The translations under genes were made by a program, and so were the position numbers. The notes below the pieces were generated by a model, which saw only the letters and a program-made list of their open reading frames with translations, was not told where the DNA came from and ran no database searches. From an uncultured Bacteroidales bacterium (GTDB lineage: Bacteria > Bacteroidota > Bacteroidia > Bacteroidales > Muribaculaceae), in assembly GCA_958418815.1 (NCBI GenBank), contig CATZGB010000005.1, forward strand, positions 40,050 through 104,049: a DNA stretch of 64,000 bases, written 5' to 3'. Below are positions 46,821-57,100 of this stretch, in pieces. Numbering within the stretch: the first letter of the stretch is position 1; each line of letters begins with the position of its first letter.

Positions 46821-47675
46821 ATGGGTAGTATTAAAGATTATTTTTCAGGTCTGGGAAAAGGAGTGACCAGCCTTGTCAAGGGTCTGCAAGTGACCGGCAA
46901 GGAGTTTGTCACCCCTAAGATCACTGAGAAATATCCCGACAACCGCGAGGACATGCACATCGCCCAGCGATTCCGCGCAACCCTCCAGTTCATTTATGAC
47001 AATGAGGGGAACCACAAGTGCATCGCTTGCGGGACATGCGAGAGGAACTGTCCTAACGGCACCATCTCCATCGAGACAAAGATGGTCGACACCTGGGACG
47101 GAAAGAAGAAGAAAAAACTCGACCGTTATACCTACGATCTCGGCAGCTGTACCTTCTGTCAGTTGTGTGTGCAGACCTGTCCTACGAACGCGATCGAGTT
47201 CAGCAACGATTTCGAGCAGGCTGTGTTCACCCGTTCCAAGCTCGTGAAACAGCTCAACTACCTCCCTGAGAAGCCCGAACCCAAGCCCACGCCCGAGCAG
47301 ATAGCAAAGTTCGAGGCTGAGAAGCAGGCCAAGCTTGAGGCCGCAAAAGCTGCTGCCGCCGCCAAGAAGGCCGCCGCTGCCGAGGCTCCCGCCGCCATCG
47401 AGCTTGACGAGAAGGCAAAGAAGGCTCTCGCCGCCGCCGAGGCCACCGGAGACCCTGAGAAAATCGCCAAAGTGAGAGCCGCCCTCGAAAAGGCAGCCAA
47501 GCTCAAGGCCGCCCAGGCATCGGCCGCTCCCGCAGCCCCCGCCGTGGAGCTTGACGAGAAGGCCAAGAAGGCCCTCGCCGCCGCCGAGGCCACCGGAGAC
47601 CCTGAGAAAATCGCCAAAGTCAAGGCCGCCCTTGAAAAGGCCGCGAAACTCAAGGCCGAGAAAGGCAACGCCTGA
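46821..47675 (+). CDS. nuoI: NADH-quinone oxidoreductase subunit I with repeated C-terminal tail
   Basis: Peripheral-arm ferredoxin-like subunit. Residues 1-155 are the normal protein with two [4Fe-4S] sites: Cys67, Cys70, Cys73, Cys77 (CIACGTCERNCP) and Cys110, Cys113, Cys116, Cys120 (CTFCQLCVQTCP). The remaining 130 residues are an Ala/Lys/Glu-rich helical tail not present in E. coli NuoI (180 aa). Two 37-residue repeats, at 194-230 and 243-279, begin ELDEKAKKALAAAEATGDPE and differ only at Arg219/Lys268. It resumes the nuo genes right after atpG. Confidence 0.95.
   Translation: MGSIKDYFSGLGKGVTSLVKGLQVTGKEFVTPKITEKYPDNREDMHIAQRFRATLQFIYDNEGNHKCIACGTCERNCPNGTISIETKMVDTWDGKKKKKLDRYTYDLGSCTFCQLCVQTCPTNAIEFSNDFEQAVFTRSKLVKQLNYLPEKPEPKPTPEQIAKFEAEKQAKLEAAKAAAAAKKAAAAEAPAAIELDEKAKKALAAAEATGDPEKIAKVRAALEKAAKLKAAQASAAPAAPAVELDEKAKKALAAAEATGDPEKIAKVKAALEKAAKLKAEKGNA
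47400..47657 (+). repeat. In-frame tandem repeat in the nuoI tail
   Basis: Two 111-bp units (47400-47510 and 47547-47657), 147 bp apart, encode nearly identical 37-residue helical segments joined by an Ala/Pro linker. DNA identity is high but not complete (for example GTGAGAGCC against GTCAAGGCC), so the duplication is recent but not fresh. Confidence 0.9.
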
Positions 47676-47721
47676 TCTCCCTATGGCCCACAAACCAATC
47701 AGAAAAAAGTAAAAAAATAAT

Positions 47722-48240
47722 ATGGAATCAGTAGGAAGTATCATCGTTTATGTGGTAATCGCTCTGACGATTGTCATCTGCTCGGTGCTTGCTGTCACCA
47801 CGCGCAAGATTCTGCGCGCCGCGACCTACCTGCTCTTCACCCTCTTCGCCACTGCCGCCCTTTACTTCAAGCTCGACTACGAGTTCCTGGGCGCTGTGCA
47901 GATTGCGGTGTACGCGGGCGGTATCGTGGTCCTGTTCGTCTTCTCAATTCTCCTGACGAGCCACCCCGGCGACAACAGTGCCAAACTTGCCTCCAGAAAG
48001 CGCGCGCTCGGGCTTACCGGGGCGCTGTTGCTCCTGATCGCGGCAGGTTACTCCCTTGTAAGCCGCTGCGAGCTGTGGTCGGCCCTCCCCCAGGGAGAGA
48101 ATCCTTCAATGAATGAAATCGGCGAGACCCTGATGGGTACGGCCCATGGCCAGTATCTCCTCCCATTCGAGGCAATCAGCGTGTTGTTGCTCGCCTGTAT
48201 AATCGGCGGTGTGGTAGTCGCCCGCAAAAACAAGAATTAA
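47722..48240 (+). CDS. nuoJ: NADH-quinone oxidoreductase subunit J
   Basis: Five-helix membrane subunit of complex I (172 aa). It shows the ND6-type block EFLGAVQIAVYAGGIVVLFVF (about 54-74) with the conserved Tyr/Gly pi-bulge region. It lies 46 bp after nuoI and 11 bp before nuoK. Confidence 0.95.
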   Translation: MESVGSIIVYVVIALTIVICSVLAVTTRKILRAATYLLFTLFATAALYFKLDYEFLGAVQIAVYAGGIVVLFVFSILLTSHPGDNSAKLASRKRALGLTGALLLLIAAGYSLVSRCELWSALPQGENPSMNEIGETLMGTAHGQYLLPFEAISVLLLACIIGGVVVARKNKN

Positions 48241-48251
48241 ACCCCGCGAAT

Positions 48252-48563
48252 ATGGAACTTACAATCCTCTGGTATCTGATTCCGAGCCTGTTGATGTTCT
48301 GCTGCGGCGTTTATGGCTTCATCACCCGCAAGAATATGATCGCGATGCTCATCTCCCTGGAGCTGATGCTCAACGCGGTCGACATCAATTTCGTTGTCTT
48401 CAACCGATTCCTCTTCCCCGGGGAGCTTGAAGGCATGTTCTTCACCCTGTTCGCCATCGCCCTGGCCGCTGCCGAGACCGCGCTGGCAATCGCCATCATC
48501 ATCAATGTCTTCCGCGTCTCCGAGAAGATTGATGTCGACGATGTAACTAAAATGAAATTCTAA
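48252..48563 (+). CDS. nuoK: NADH-quinone oxidoreductase subunit K
   Basis: Three-helix membrane subunit (103 aa), homologue of ND4L. Conserved membrane glutamates lie in SLELMLNAVDINF (about 36-48) and AAAETALAIAI (about 73-83). It lies 8 bp before nuoL. Confidence 0.95.
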   Translation: MELTILWYLIPSLLMFCCGVYGFITRKNMIAMLISLELMLNAVDINFVVFNRFLFPGELEGMFFTLFAIALAAAETALAIAIIINVFRVSEKIDVDDVTKMKF

Positions 48564-48571
48564 GCACCGAT

Positions 48572-50602
48572 ATGGAACCTGTAATACCTATCATTATCCT
48601 GGCTTTGCCCCTGACGATGTTCCTGGTGCTGGGACTTTTCGGCCACAAGATGGCCCACCGCACCGCAGGCATCCTCGGCACTCTCGGCATGGGAGTGACA
48701 ATGGTGCTGGCCTACATCACAACGCTAACCTATTTCTTCTCGGGTTCGTCCGAGTTCATCAATGAGGAAGGTGTGCGCCTGCAGAGCGTCATCTTCAACT
48801 GGGACTGGCTGGCCTTCACCGATTCGCTGGTCATCCGTCTTGGATTCCTCCTCGACCCCATCTCAGCCCTGCTGCTTGTGGTGATTACCACCATCTCCTT
48901 TATGGTGCATCTTTACAGCAACGGCTACATGCGCGACCATCACGGAGTATGGGAGACCGGATTCCAGCGTTTCTACGCATTCCTGTCTCTGTTCAGCTTC
49001 TCGATGCTCGGCCTGGTGGTGGCCACCAACATCTTCCAGATGTACATCTTCTGGGAGCTTGTGGGTGCCTCATCATACCTGCTCATCGGATTCTACTACA
49101 CCAAACCCTCCGCGGTGTCCGCTTCAAAGAAAGCATTCATCGTCACCCGTTTCGCCGACCTTGGCTTCCTGATTGGAATCCTCGTGCTGAGCTTCTACAC
49201 CGGCACATTTGATTTCACCAACTTCACTTCGACCGGAGTTGAAGGCATGGCCAATGTCTACCAGGTAGACCTCACCACCGCCGAAGGCATCCGCAACTGG
49301 ATTGCCAGCTCTCCCGCCCCCGTCTTCATGGGCGGCTCGGTGCTGACATGGGCCCTGGTTCTCATCTTCATGGGCGGTATGGGTAAATCAGCGATGATGC
49401 CCCTCCACATCTGGCTTCCTGACGCTATGGAAGGCCCGACCCCCGTGTCGGCCCTCATCCATGCCGCTACCATGGTTGTCGCCGGTGTGTTCCTCGTGGC
49501 CCGTCTCTTCCCCCTCTACCTGATGGAGGAGGTCGCGCTCAACATCATCACGGTGGTCGGCGCGCTGACCGCGTTCTATGCCGCGATGGTGGCATGCGTC
49601 CAGGTCGACATCAAGCGAGTGCTCGCTTTCTCGACCATATCCCAGATTGCGTTCATGATGGTTTCGCTCGGCGTTGCCCGTCCGGAGTTCCATCACGGCC
49701 TGGGCTATATGGCGGCGATGTTCCACCTCTTCACCCACGCCATGTTCAAGGCCCTGCTCTTCCTTTGCGCCGGTGCCCTGATTCACGCCATCGGATCCAA
49801 CGACTACACAGACATGCACGGCCTGCGCAAGCATATGCCTGTCACCCATGTGACCTTCCTGATTGGCTGTCTCGCAATCGCCGGCATCATACCCTTCGCC
49901 GGGTTCTTCTCGAAAGATGAAATCCTTACAGCCGTCTTCGGCCAGTCGATTTTCTGGTATATCTGGATGTCGGCGGTAGCCGGTCTGACAGCTTTCTATA
50001 TGTTCCGCCTCTACTACCTGATTTTCTGGTGGAAGGAACACAAGACCCCCGAAGGTCATCACGCTCCCCACGACCAGCCTTGGACGATGACCCTCCCCTT
50101 GGTCATCCTCGCCGTTGTCTCTTGCGTGGCCGGGTTTGTGCCTTTCGGCAACCTTGTCACCTGGAACGGTCATCCGATGTTCGAGTCGGTCAACTTCTTC
50201 ACCAACCTTGGCGCGCTTGACTGGAGCGTGGCTGCCATCAGCCTCGCGGTCGCCATCCTGGCCATCATCCTGGCAACCGTCATGTACAAGAAGGAGAACC
50301 CCCTGCCCGCCAAGATGAGGAGCGCGCTGCCCCGCCTCTGGGACTGGTGCTACCACCGCTTCTACTGGGACGAGCTTTACATGTTCATCACCCACAAGAT
50401 CATCTTCGGCTGCATCTCCCGCCCCATCGCCTGGTTTGACCGTCACGTCATCGACGGCTCGATGGACGGAATGGCATGGGTGACCCAGCGTATCTCGTTT
50501 GCCATCCGTGGCCTCCAGTCGGGCAATATCCAGCTGTATGTCTGGATTTACCTCGTCGGAGTCATCCTGCTTGGCGCGATAACCGCCGTCTGCCTCCTCT
50601 GA
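48572..50602 (+). CDS. nuoL: NADH-quinone oxidoreductase subunit L
   Basis: Distal antiporter-like proton-pumping subunit (676 aa). It has the conserved FWELVGASSYLLIGFYY region, GKSAMMPLHIWLPDAMEGPTPVSALIHAATMV with the pumping Lys and His residues, and the long C-terminal lateral helix (DWCYHRFYWDELYMFITHKI region) with a final anchoring helix. It is followed 57 bp later by nuoM. Confidence 0.97.
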   Translation: MEPVIPIIILALPLTMFLVLGLFGHKMAHRTAGILGTLGMGVTMVLAYITTLTYFFSGSSEFINEEGVRLQSVIFNWDWLAFTDSLVIRLGFLLDPISALLLVVITTISFMVHLYSNGYMRDHHGVWETGFQRFYAFLSLFSFSMLGLVVATNIFQMYIFWELVGASSYLLIGFYYTKPSAVSASKKAFIVTRFADLGFLIGILVLSFYTGTFDFTNFTSTGVEGMANVYQVDLTTAEGIRNWIASSPAPVFMGGSVLTWALVLIFMGGMGKSAMMPLHIWLPDAMEGPTPVSALIHAATMVVAGVFLVARLFPLYLMEEVALNIITVVGALTAFYAAMVACVQVDIKRVLAFSTISQIAFMMVSLGVARPEFHHGLGYMAAMFHLFTHAMFKALLFLCAGALIHAIGSNDYTDMHGLRKHMPVTHVTFLIGCLAIAGIIPFAGFFSKDEILTAVFGQSIFWYIWMSAVAGLTAFYMFRLYYLIFWWKEHKTPEGHHAPHDQPWTMTLPLVILAVVSCVAGFVPFGNLVTWNGHPMFESVNFFTNLGALDWSVAAISLAVAILAIILATVMYKKENPLPAKMRSALPRLWDWCYHRFYWDELYMFITHKIIFGCISRPIAWFDRHVIDGSMDGMAWVTQRISFAIRGLQSGNIQLYVWIYLVGVILLGAITAVCLL

Positions 50603-50659
50603 CCGGCAGCCCGAGACCTTACAGTGAAAATATAGTATCATAGAAATACAGAAACAGAG

Positions 50660-52177
50660 ATGTTTTCAAACCTTCTGATTTACTTCGTGGTGATTCCCCT
50701 GCTGATGCTGGCCGGTTTCGCCATCTGCAAAAACATCAGGCAGGTCCGCACGGTCGCCGTGGCCGGTTCGATCCTGCTGGTGGGCCTGAGCGTGTGGGTC
50801 CTTTGCGACTATCTCGCCCTTCGCGCGGCAGGCAACATGGAGGAGATGCTGTTCCGTGGAGACTGGACCTGGTTCGCTCCGCTCAACATCAAGCTTTCCG
50901 TCGGAGTCGACGGAGTCTCCATCGCGATGCTCATCCTCTCCTCGATAATCGTTTTCGCCGGTTCTTTCGCCTCATGGAAGATTGACGACGCGCGCCACTT
51001 CTTCATGTGGCTCATCCTGCTCTCCACCGGTGTCTACGGATTCTTCATCTGCATCGACCTCTTCACGATGTTCATGTTCTACGAGGTAGCCCTCATCCCG
51101 ATGTATCTTCTCATCGGAGTCTGGGGCACCGGACGCAAGGAATATTCGGCGATGAAGCTCACCCTGATGCTGATGGGCGGTTCCGCCTTCCTGATGCTCA
51201 GCCTCATCGGCATCTATTACCACTCCGCGCCCGAGGGACAGGCCCTTACCTGGAACATCATCGATATCGCACGCAACGTCGAGGAGACACAGTGTATCTC
51301 CAAAGGCTGGCAGTATTTCCTCTTCCCGATGTGTTTTGTCGGCTTCGGAGTCCTCGGCGCCATGTTCCCCTTCCACACCTGGAGCCCCGACGGTCATGCC
51401 TGCGCTCCGACCGCCGTCTCCATGCTTCACGCAGGTGTGCTTATGAAGCTGGGTGGTTACGGATGCTTCCGAGTGGCCATGTACCTCATGCCGCAGGCCG
51501 CCAATGACCTCGCCTGGATTTTCCTTATCCTGACCGGTATCTCGGTAGTCTACGGAGCATTTTCGGCTTGCGTCCAGACCGACCTCAAATACATCAATGC
51601 CTACTCCTCGGTAAGCCACTGCGGCATGGTGCTGTTCGCCATCCTGATGATCAACACCACCGCCCTCACCGGCGCGATCATGCAGATGCTTTCCCACGGT
51701 CTGATGACGGCCCTGTTCTTTGCCCTCATCGGTATGATTTACGGACGTACCCACACCCGTGACATCCGCCTGATGGGTGGTCTGATGAAGATACTCCCCT
51801 TCCTCGGAGTCGGCTATGTGATTGCCGGTATGGCTTCGCTCGGTCTGCCCGGTCTCTCAGGCTTCGTGGCCGAGATGACCATCTTCGTCGGATCGTTTGA
51901 GCATACAGACATGTTCCACCGCGTGTTCACCATCGTGGCCTGCTGCTCGATTGTGATCACCGCCGTCTACATCCTCCGCACAGTCGGCAAACTGCTCTTC
52001 GGCCCGGTGCTGGATCCCCATCACGCCGAGCTGACCGACGCCAGCTGGTGGGAACGCCTGTCGACCATCACGCTCATCGTCAGCGTGGCCGCCATCGGCT
52101 GTTTCCCCAACTTCTTCGAGAGCCTTATTCGTTTCACCTTCAGCCCCGAAATATTCCGCGCCATCGGCCTCAACTGA
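50660..52177 (+). CDS. nuoM: NADH-quinone oxidoreductase subunit M
   Basis: Antiporter-like proton-pumping subunit (505 aa), homologue of ND4. Marks are MFYEVALIPMYLLIGVWG with the key Glu and the block FPFHTWSPDGHACAPTAVSM followed by LHAGVLMKLGGYG. Bacteroidetes NuoM has the same length. It is followed 44 bp later by nuoN. Confidence 0.97.
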   Translation: MFSNLLIYFVVIPLLMLAGFAICKNIRQVRTVAVAGSILLVGLSVWVLCDYLALRAAGNMEEMLFRGDWTWFAPLNIKLSVGVDGVSIAMLILSSIIVFAGSFASWKIDDARHFFMWLILLSTGVYGFFICIDLFTMFMFYEVALIPMYLLIGVWGTGRKEYSAMKLTLMLMGGSAFLMLSLIGIYYHSAPEGQALTWNIIDIARNVEETQCISKGWQYFLFPMCFVGFGVLGAMFPFHTWSPDGHACAPTAVSMLHAGVLMKLGGYGCFRVAMYLMPQAANDLAWIFLILTGISVVYGAFSACVQTDLKYINAYSSVSHCGMVLFAILMINTTALTGAIMQMLSHGLMTALFFALIGMIYGRTHTRDIRLMGGLMKILPFLGVGYVIAGMASLGLPGLSGFVAEMTIFVGSFEHTDMFHRVFTIVACCSIVITAVYILRTVGKLLFGPVLDPHHAELTDASWWERLSTITLIVSVAAIGCFPNFFESLIRFTFSPEIFRAIGLN

Positions 52178-52221
52178 TACTGTTGACAAACCTTTGAAAC
52201 GGAAGAAATCAATTCTGTCAC

Positions 52222-53691
52222 ATGGATTACTCTCAATTTTTGGCAATGAAACAGGAAATCGCCCTGCTTGTGGTGTTCCTGTTGGTATTCCTCTACGATA
52301 CGTTCATGCCCCGCAAGGCCCTGGGCGCCACCTCGGCTGTGACCTCAGTGCTGTTTCTCCTATTCACCGTGTGGAGCTTCATCTGGGGCGGCACGGCTGA
52401 CTCGGTCGAGGCATTCGCCGGGATGTATGTCACCTCCCCCGTATGCGCGCTGATAAAAAACATCCTCAATGTCGGTGTGCTGATTGTGCTCGTGCAGGCC
52501 ACCTCGTGGGTCAACTCCGATTTCCAGCTTGTGCGCCGCGGGGAATATTACGAGCTTCTGCTGGTGACCCTCTTCGGAATGTACCTGATGATTTCGGCAC
52601 GTCACTTCCTGTTGTTCCTCATCGGCCTTGAATCAGCCTCGCTCCCCCTGGCTGCGATGGTCGCGTTTGACAAGCACCGTTATGAGAGCCACGAGGCTGC
52701 CGTAAAATACCTGCTGACCGCCGTGTTCTCCTCTGCGATCTTCATGATGGGCCTCTCATTTGTCTATGGCCTGTCGGGCTCGCTCTACTTCGAGGACATC
52801 GCCATGCAGCTCGGCTCGCAGGGCGACACGATGCTCATCATGGCCCTCGCGTTTGTGGTCTCCGGCATCGGTTTCAAGCTCTCGCTTGTGCCCTTCCATC
52901 TCTGGACCGCCGATGTCTACCAAGGTGCGCCCACTCCTGTCACCTCCTATCTCTCGGTGATTTCCAAGGGAGCCGCCGCCTTTGCTTTCCTGATTATCCT
53001 CGTTCAGGCCTTCGGCCAGTTCTACAGCCAGGTTTGGGAATGGATGCTCTACGCCCTGATTATCGCCACCATCACCATCGGTAACCTCTTTGCCATCCGT
53101 CAGCGCAATATGAAGCGCTTCCTGGCATTCTCTTCCATCTCACAGGCCGGCTACATCATGCTCGGAGTGGTGGGATGCAATGAGATGGGCCTGGCAGCGA
53201 TGATGTATTACATACTTGTCTACATCTTCTCCAACCTCGCCGCCTTCGGTGTCATCGGCGCAATCGAGAACAAGACAGGCATGGTAGAGATGACCGACTA
53301 CAACGGCCTCTCCAAGACCAACCCCTGGCTCTCATTCTCGATGACCCTCGCGATGTTCTCCCTGGCCGGTATCCCCCCCTTCGCTGGCTTCTTCAGCAAG
53401 TTCTTCATCTTCACATCAGCCATCAACCAAGGCTCAATCGCCATCTATGTGCTGGTGCTTATCGCCTTGATCAACACAATCATCTCCCTCTACTACTACC
53501 TGCTGGTTGTGAAGGCAATGTACATCTCACCTGAAGAGCCCCGCATCGCTACATTCCGCTCGGCTTGCAGCGAACGAGTAAGCCTGTGGGTTACCGTTCT
53601 CGGAATCATCCTGCTCGGTATCGTAAGCTATTTCTACGACACCATCTTCAACACCGTTGCCCTGTCAGACATCTTCGGCTTCATTGCCTGA
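52222..53691 (+). CDS. nuoN: NADH-quinone oxidoreductase subunit N
   Basis: Antiporter-like subunit (489 aa), homologue of ND2, last gene of the run. It has FLIGLESASLPLAAMVAFDK, PFHLWTADVYQGAPTPVTSY with the conserved His/Lys region, and the FAIRQRNMKRFLAFSSISQAG block. A strong terminator lies 57 bp after its stop. Confidence 0.97.
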   Translation: MDYSQFLAMKQEIALLVVFLLVFLYDTFMPRKALGATSAVTSVLFLLFTVWSFIWGGTADSVEAFAGMYVTSPVCALIKNILNVGVLIVLVQATSWVNSDFQLVRRGEYYELLLVTLFGMYLMISARHFLLFLIGLESASLPLAAMVAFDKHRYESHEAAVKYLLTAVFSSAIFMMGLSFVYGLSGSLYFEDIAMQLGSQGDTMLIMALAFVVSGIGFKLSLVPFHLWTADVYQGAPTPVTSYLSVISKGAAAFAFLIILVQAFGQFYSQVWEWMLYALIIATITIGNLFAIRQRNMKRFLAFSSISQAGYIMLGVVGCNEMGLAAMMYYILVYIFSNLAAFGVIGAIENKTGMVEMTDYNGLSKTNPWLSFSMTLAMFSLAGIPPFAGFFSKFFIFTSAINQGSIAIYVLVLIALINTIISLYYYLLVVKAMYISPEEPRIATFRSACSERVSLWVTVLGIILLGIVSYFYDTIFNTVALSDIFGFIA

Positions 53692-53748
53692 GAGCCAGAC
53701 CACGGTTTGTTGACAATCCTGAAAATAGTTACATTTTCATAATTAACG

Positions 53749-53785
53749 ACTACGGAATCTCCCTCAGGGAGATTCCGTAGTTTTG
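53749..53785 (+). terminator. Intrinsic terminator of the nuo-atp operon
   Basis: A perfect 15-bp stem: ACTACGGAATCTCCC (53749-53763) with its reverse complement at 53767-53781, loop TCA, followed by TTTG. The stem is strong although the T run is short, and it closes the 18-gene unit. Confidence 0.85.
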
Positions 53786-53797
53786 TATCTTCCCGAG

Positions 53798-53870
53798 ACA
53801 ATCCGGCCTTTCATATGGTGTTCTGACAAAAACTCCGCTGTCAGATACGCCATATGGAAGGCCGGATTGT
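53798..53870. repeat. Long imperfect inverted repeat, about 32-bp arms
   Basis: The arms at 53798-53828 and 53839-53870 begin and end with ACAATCCGGCCTT and its complement. They differ by two mismatches and one extra base, and enclose a 10-nt loop; TTTTG follows. It is longer than needed for termination. It could be a second terminator, a small miniature-element remnant or a structured RNA. Confidence 0.7.
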
Positions 53871-53947
53871 TTTGTGGGTTATGCAGTGCTTTTCGTTGCC
53901 TTTTTTGCCGTCTTGGCTGGGGATTGTGCGGCAAAATGGATGTTTTA

Positions 53948-53979
53948 TTTGGATGTTGGTTGTAAATGTGTTATCTTTG
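53948..53979 (+). promoter_or_regulatory. Bacteroidetes-type promoter for the surface protein
   Basis: TTTG at 53948-53951 and TATCTTTG at 53972-53979 are 20 bp apart; both boxes match the consensus exactly. Transcription would start near 53987 and give a leader of about 160 nt before the ATG at 54148. Confidence 0.75.
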
Positions 53980-54147
53980 CTGGCTGTTCTGTGTATGGCA
54001 AAATGGCAAAAACGCGAGGTTTATGTTTGATATGTGTAACTATGTAGGCGTTTGTCGATAGCATATGTCTGCGATTTGCTTTTTGATTCTGTCAGGACTC
54101 GTAAAGGAGAATAATAGCACTAATCATATTTTCAATTCAGTAACATT

Positions 54148-57100
54148 ATGAGAAAACATTTTAATCTGTTGCTCTTGGGCGCTTTGGCTCTTGGGTCTGT
54201 GGCTCAGGCGACAGGAGCGCCAGTGGCTCAGGCGAGATTTTCTTCGGCTGATGCCCGCAAGTGCCCTGTCACCGCCCGCAGCACAGCTTCAGGCGAGACC
54301 CGGAACCCTGATATGGCCAGCCGGGCGAAAAGGGTTGTGACGATGGAGTCGCAGGCGTTCAGCCTGCCGGCTTCACCAGTCAGGAGCAAGAATGCCAAAT
54401 CATTGCGTTCGGCAACCACGGCGAGCCGCGTGTCGGCATCGCTCAATGTCTACGGCACAATGATTGCCAATGACTCTTGGACGAGTTATGACGATGTAGG
54501 TGTCTACAAGATTCCGGTTTCTACCGGGGAAAATTTCACCGGATTGTTCAACACTCCGATGCCGGTCTACAGTTTCTACGATGGAGAGAGCAAGGTCTAC
54601 ACCATGTATGAGCTGAACTACGGCGGATGGGTGATGGGCTACGACCTATATGTGTATGACACGCAGACCAACACCCAGATTGGTCTGCTGGAGTTTGATG
54701 ACATCCCCCTTAAAGCCACGGATGTGGCCTATGATCCGACATCAGGGCGTGTCTACGGGTGCTTCTCAGGCAACTATTATGGCGAAGCATACCGTCATTG
54801 GGGGTATCTTGACATCAATTCGAGGAAGGTGGTGAAAATCGCCGATATGGATTTCTCGTTGCGCGCAGTCGCAATTGACAAGTTTGGCAACGCCTACGGA
54901 ATCGACCTCGATGGCAATCTTTATGCCATAAACAAAGAGACCGGCGCGATGTCGCTCAGAGGCGCGACTGGTTGTCCGAGCCTCTATTACCTCAGTTCGG
55001 GGGCCTACAACGACAAGGACAACACAATCATCCTGGCATACTGCAATTATTCAGGTGCCGGCTTGTGTGAAATAGACCCAGAGACCGCCCAGTCAGCGGT
55101 AATCTCCGAGTTTGGCCAAGGGGAGGAAATCATTGGGTTGTATATACCCTTCCAAGCCCCAGACAAGGCTCCCGCCGTGCCCGAGTTCTCGGTGAGCTGC
55201 GCTGATGGCTCCCTTGACGCTGACTTCACCCTTCACCTTCCCACGGAGCTTTACGACGGCACTGATGTGGCTGGCAGCCCGATGGGTTACAAGATTTATG
55301 CCGATGGTGTGGAGATACTAAGCGGTAACTCAACGGCGGGCTCCACTGTGGAGGTGTCGAAGACCATGGAGGAGAGCGGCAATGTCACCTTTGCTGCCGT
55401 TGCGATCAACGACGCCGGGGAGTCAAACCAGGCCAAAGTGTCATGCTACGTCGGAAAAGGCACACCCGATGCTCCGGCCAATGTATGCCTCGTCTATTCA
55501 GGCGGCGTGTTCACGCTTACCTGGGACGCGGTTACGACAGCTGCCGATGGCGGGTATATCGCGCCCGGCGATGTCAGGTATGACATTGTCGACAGCGAGG
55601 GCTCGGTGGTGGATTCAGGCATCGCCGGTGTAAGCTGGACAATGTCTCAGGCTCTGCCCGGCGAATTTACCGGTTACAGCTTCGGGGTGGTAGCCCGCTA
55701 TGACACCAAGAGTTCCAAGGCGGTGATGTCAAACACCCTCTATCTCGGCCATTACAATGCCCCCGTCGAGATGGATATGAAGAGCCAGGAGTTGTTTGGA
55801 CAGCATTCGGTGATTGACGCCAACGACGACGGAAAGACCTGGAAGTTCACGGCCTCCAACGGCACATATTACGGTTACGGCAACAAGCAGGCAGATGACT
55901 GGCTCATCTCGCCGGCCATCTATCTCGAAGCCGGGAAAGCATATGACTTCGAGGCCGTGGCACGTGCTTATGGCGACAAATATCCCGAGAAGATAGAGAT
56001 ATGGATGGGGACAGCCCCCGAAGCCGGGGCGATGACTGTCCGGCTGGTGGATACAACCACGCTTGGCGGCACAGAACTCACAATGTCTGCGCCGGTCGTT
56101 CCGGTTGTGACAGGCGAACATTACATCGGTTTCCACGCGGTCAGCGACGGAGGCCAGTGGAATCTCTATCTCTCACGTTACTCCATCTCTTCCCCCTATG
56201 GCGCGACGGCTCCTGATGCGGTCACCAATCTCAATGTCGTGCCCGACATCGCCGGCGACCTCAAGGCTGTTGTGAACTTCACGACAGCCGCCAAAAATGT
56301 AATGGGCGGCGACTATACCGGTGACATGACCATACGTCTGCTGCGCGACGGCGATGTGGTGAAAGAGCAGACAGTTGCCCCCAACACCGCTGTAAGCATC
56401 CCTGACGTTGTGCCTGCCGCTGGCCGGTACACATACACCGTGGAGGCATTCAATGCCGCCGGGGAGAAGGGGCGCGGCATATCGACATCGGCATTCGTCG
56501 GCCCCAACCAGCCCAATCCTCCCGCATCTGTCAAGGCTGTCGAGACCCCCGGCAAATATGGCGAGCTAACCTTGAGCTGGGAGCATGCCACGGAGGATGT
56601 AGACGGCAATCCGCTCCATCAGCCCAACCTTGCCTACAACATTTATCTCTATGACGTGGATGGCAAGGAGTGGCAGCTTCTCAACGAACAGCCGATCACG
56701 GACCTCAGCTACACATTCCAGGCCCAGCCCGAGGATGCTCCCCAGGCATTCGTGCAGGTAGGCGTGGAGACCATCAACCGTGGTGTCGCCGGAGAATACC
56801 TGCAGGGAGCCGGACTGGTGCCTGTCGGGCCTGCCTACGAGTTGCCGTATGTGATGAGCTGTCTGGATGATGTGATGGGTTATATCGTCGGCATCGACCC
56901 CTGGGACGGCTGTGAGTTTGGCATGAAGGCCGACGGTGATATGAATTCAGTCACCTCTCAGGATGGCGACGGCCAGTTCTTCTACGGCGAGCGTGTAGGC
57001 TCAAGCGCCACACTCGGCGCGGGCAAGGGGCGCGGCGACTTCATTCTCGGCAAGGTGAGCCTGGCCGGGGCCGCACATCCGGTGCTTTCGCTCTACACAT

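Larger units (their letters stand above)
53692..54147 (+). other. Non-coding stretch between nuoN and the surface protein gene
   Basis: 456 bp without a gene that I can support. It holds the operon terminator (53749-53785), a second long inverted repeat (53798-53870), a promoter (53948-53979) and an A/T-rich leader of about 160 nt. Base composition is clearly lower in GC than the surrounding genes. Confidence 0.75.

Noticed and set aside
47400..47657. CRISPR-like or mobile repeat in nuoI
   Set aside because: The two units are in frame, encode a helical protein tail and differ at the DNA level; this is a protein-coding repeat.
49388..50641. 417-aa minus-strand frame opposite nuoL
   Set aside because: Antisense shadow of nuoL with very charged, low-complexity composition and no recognisable domain.
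53783..53965. 60-aa frame downstream of the nuo terminator
   Set aside because: It runs through the long inverted repeat and is rich in Cys and Trp with no start context; probably chance.
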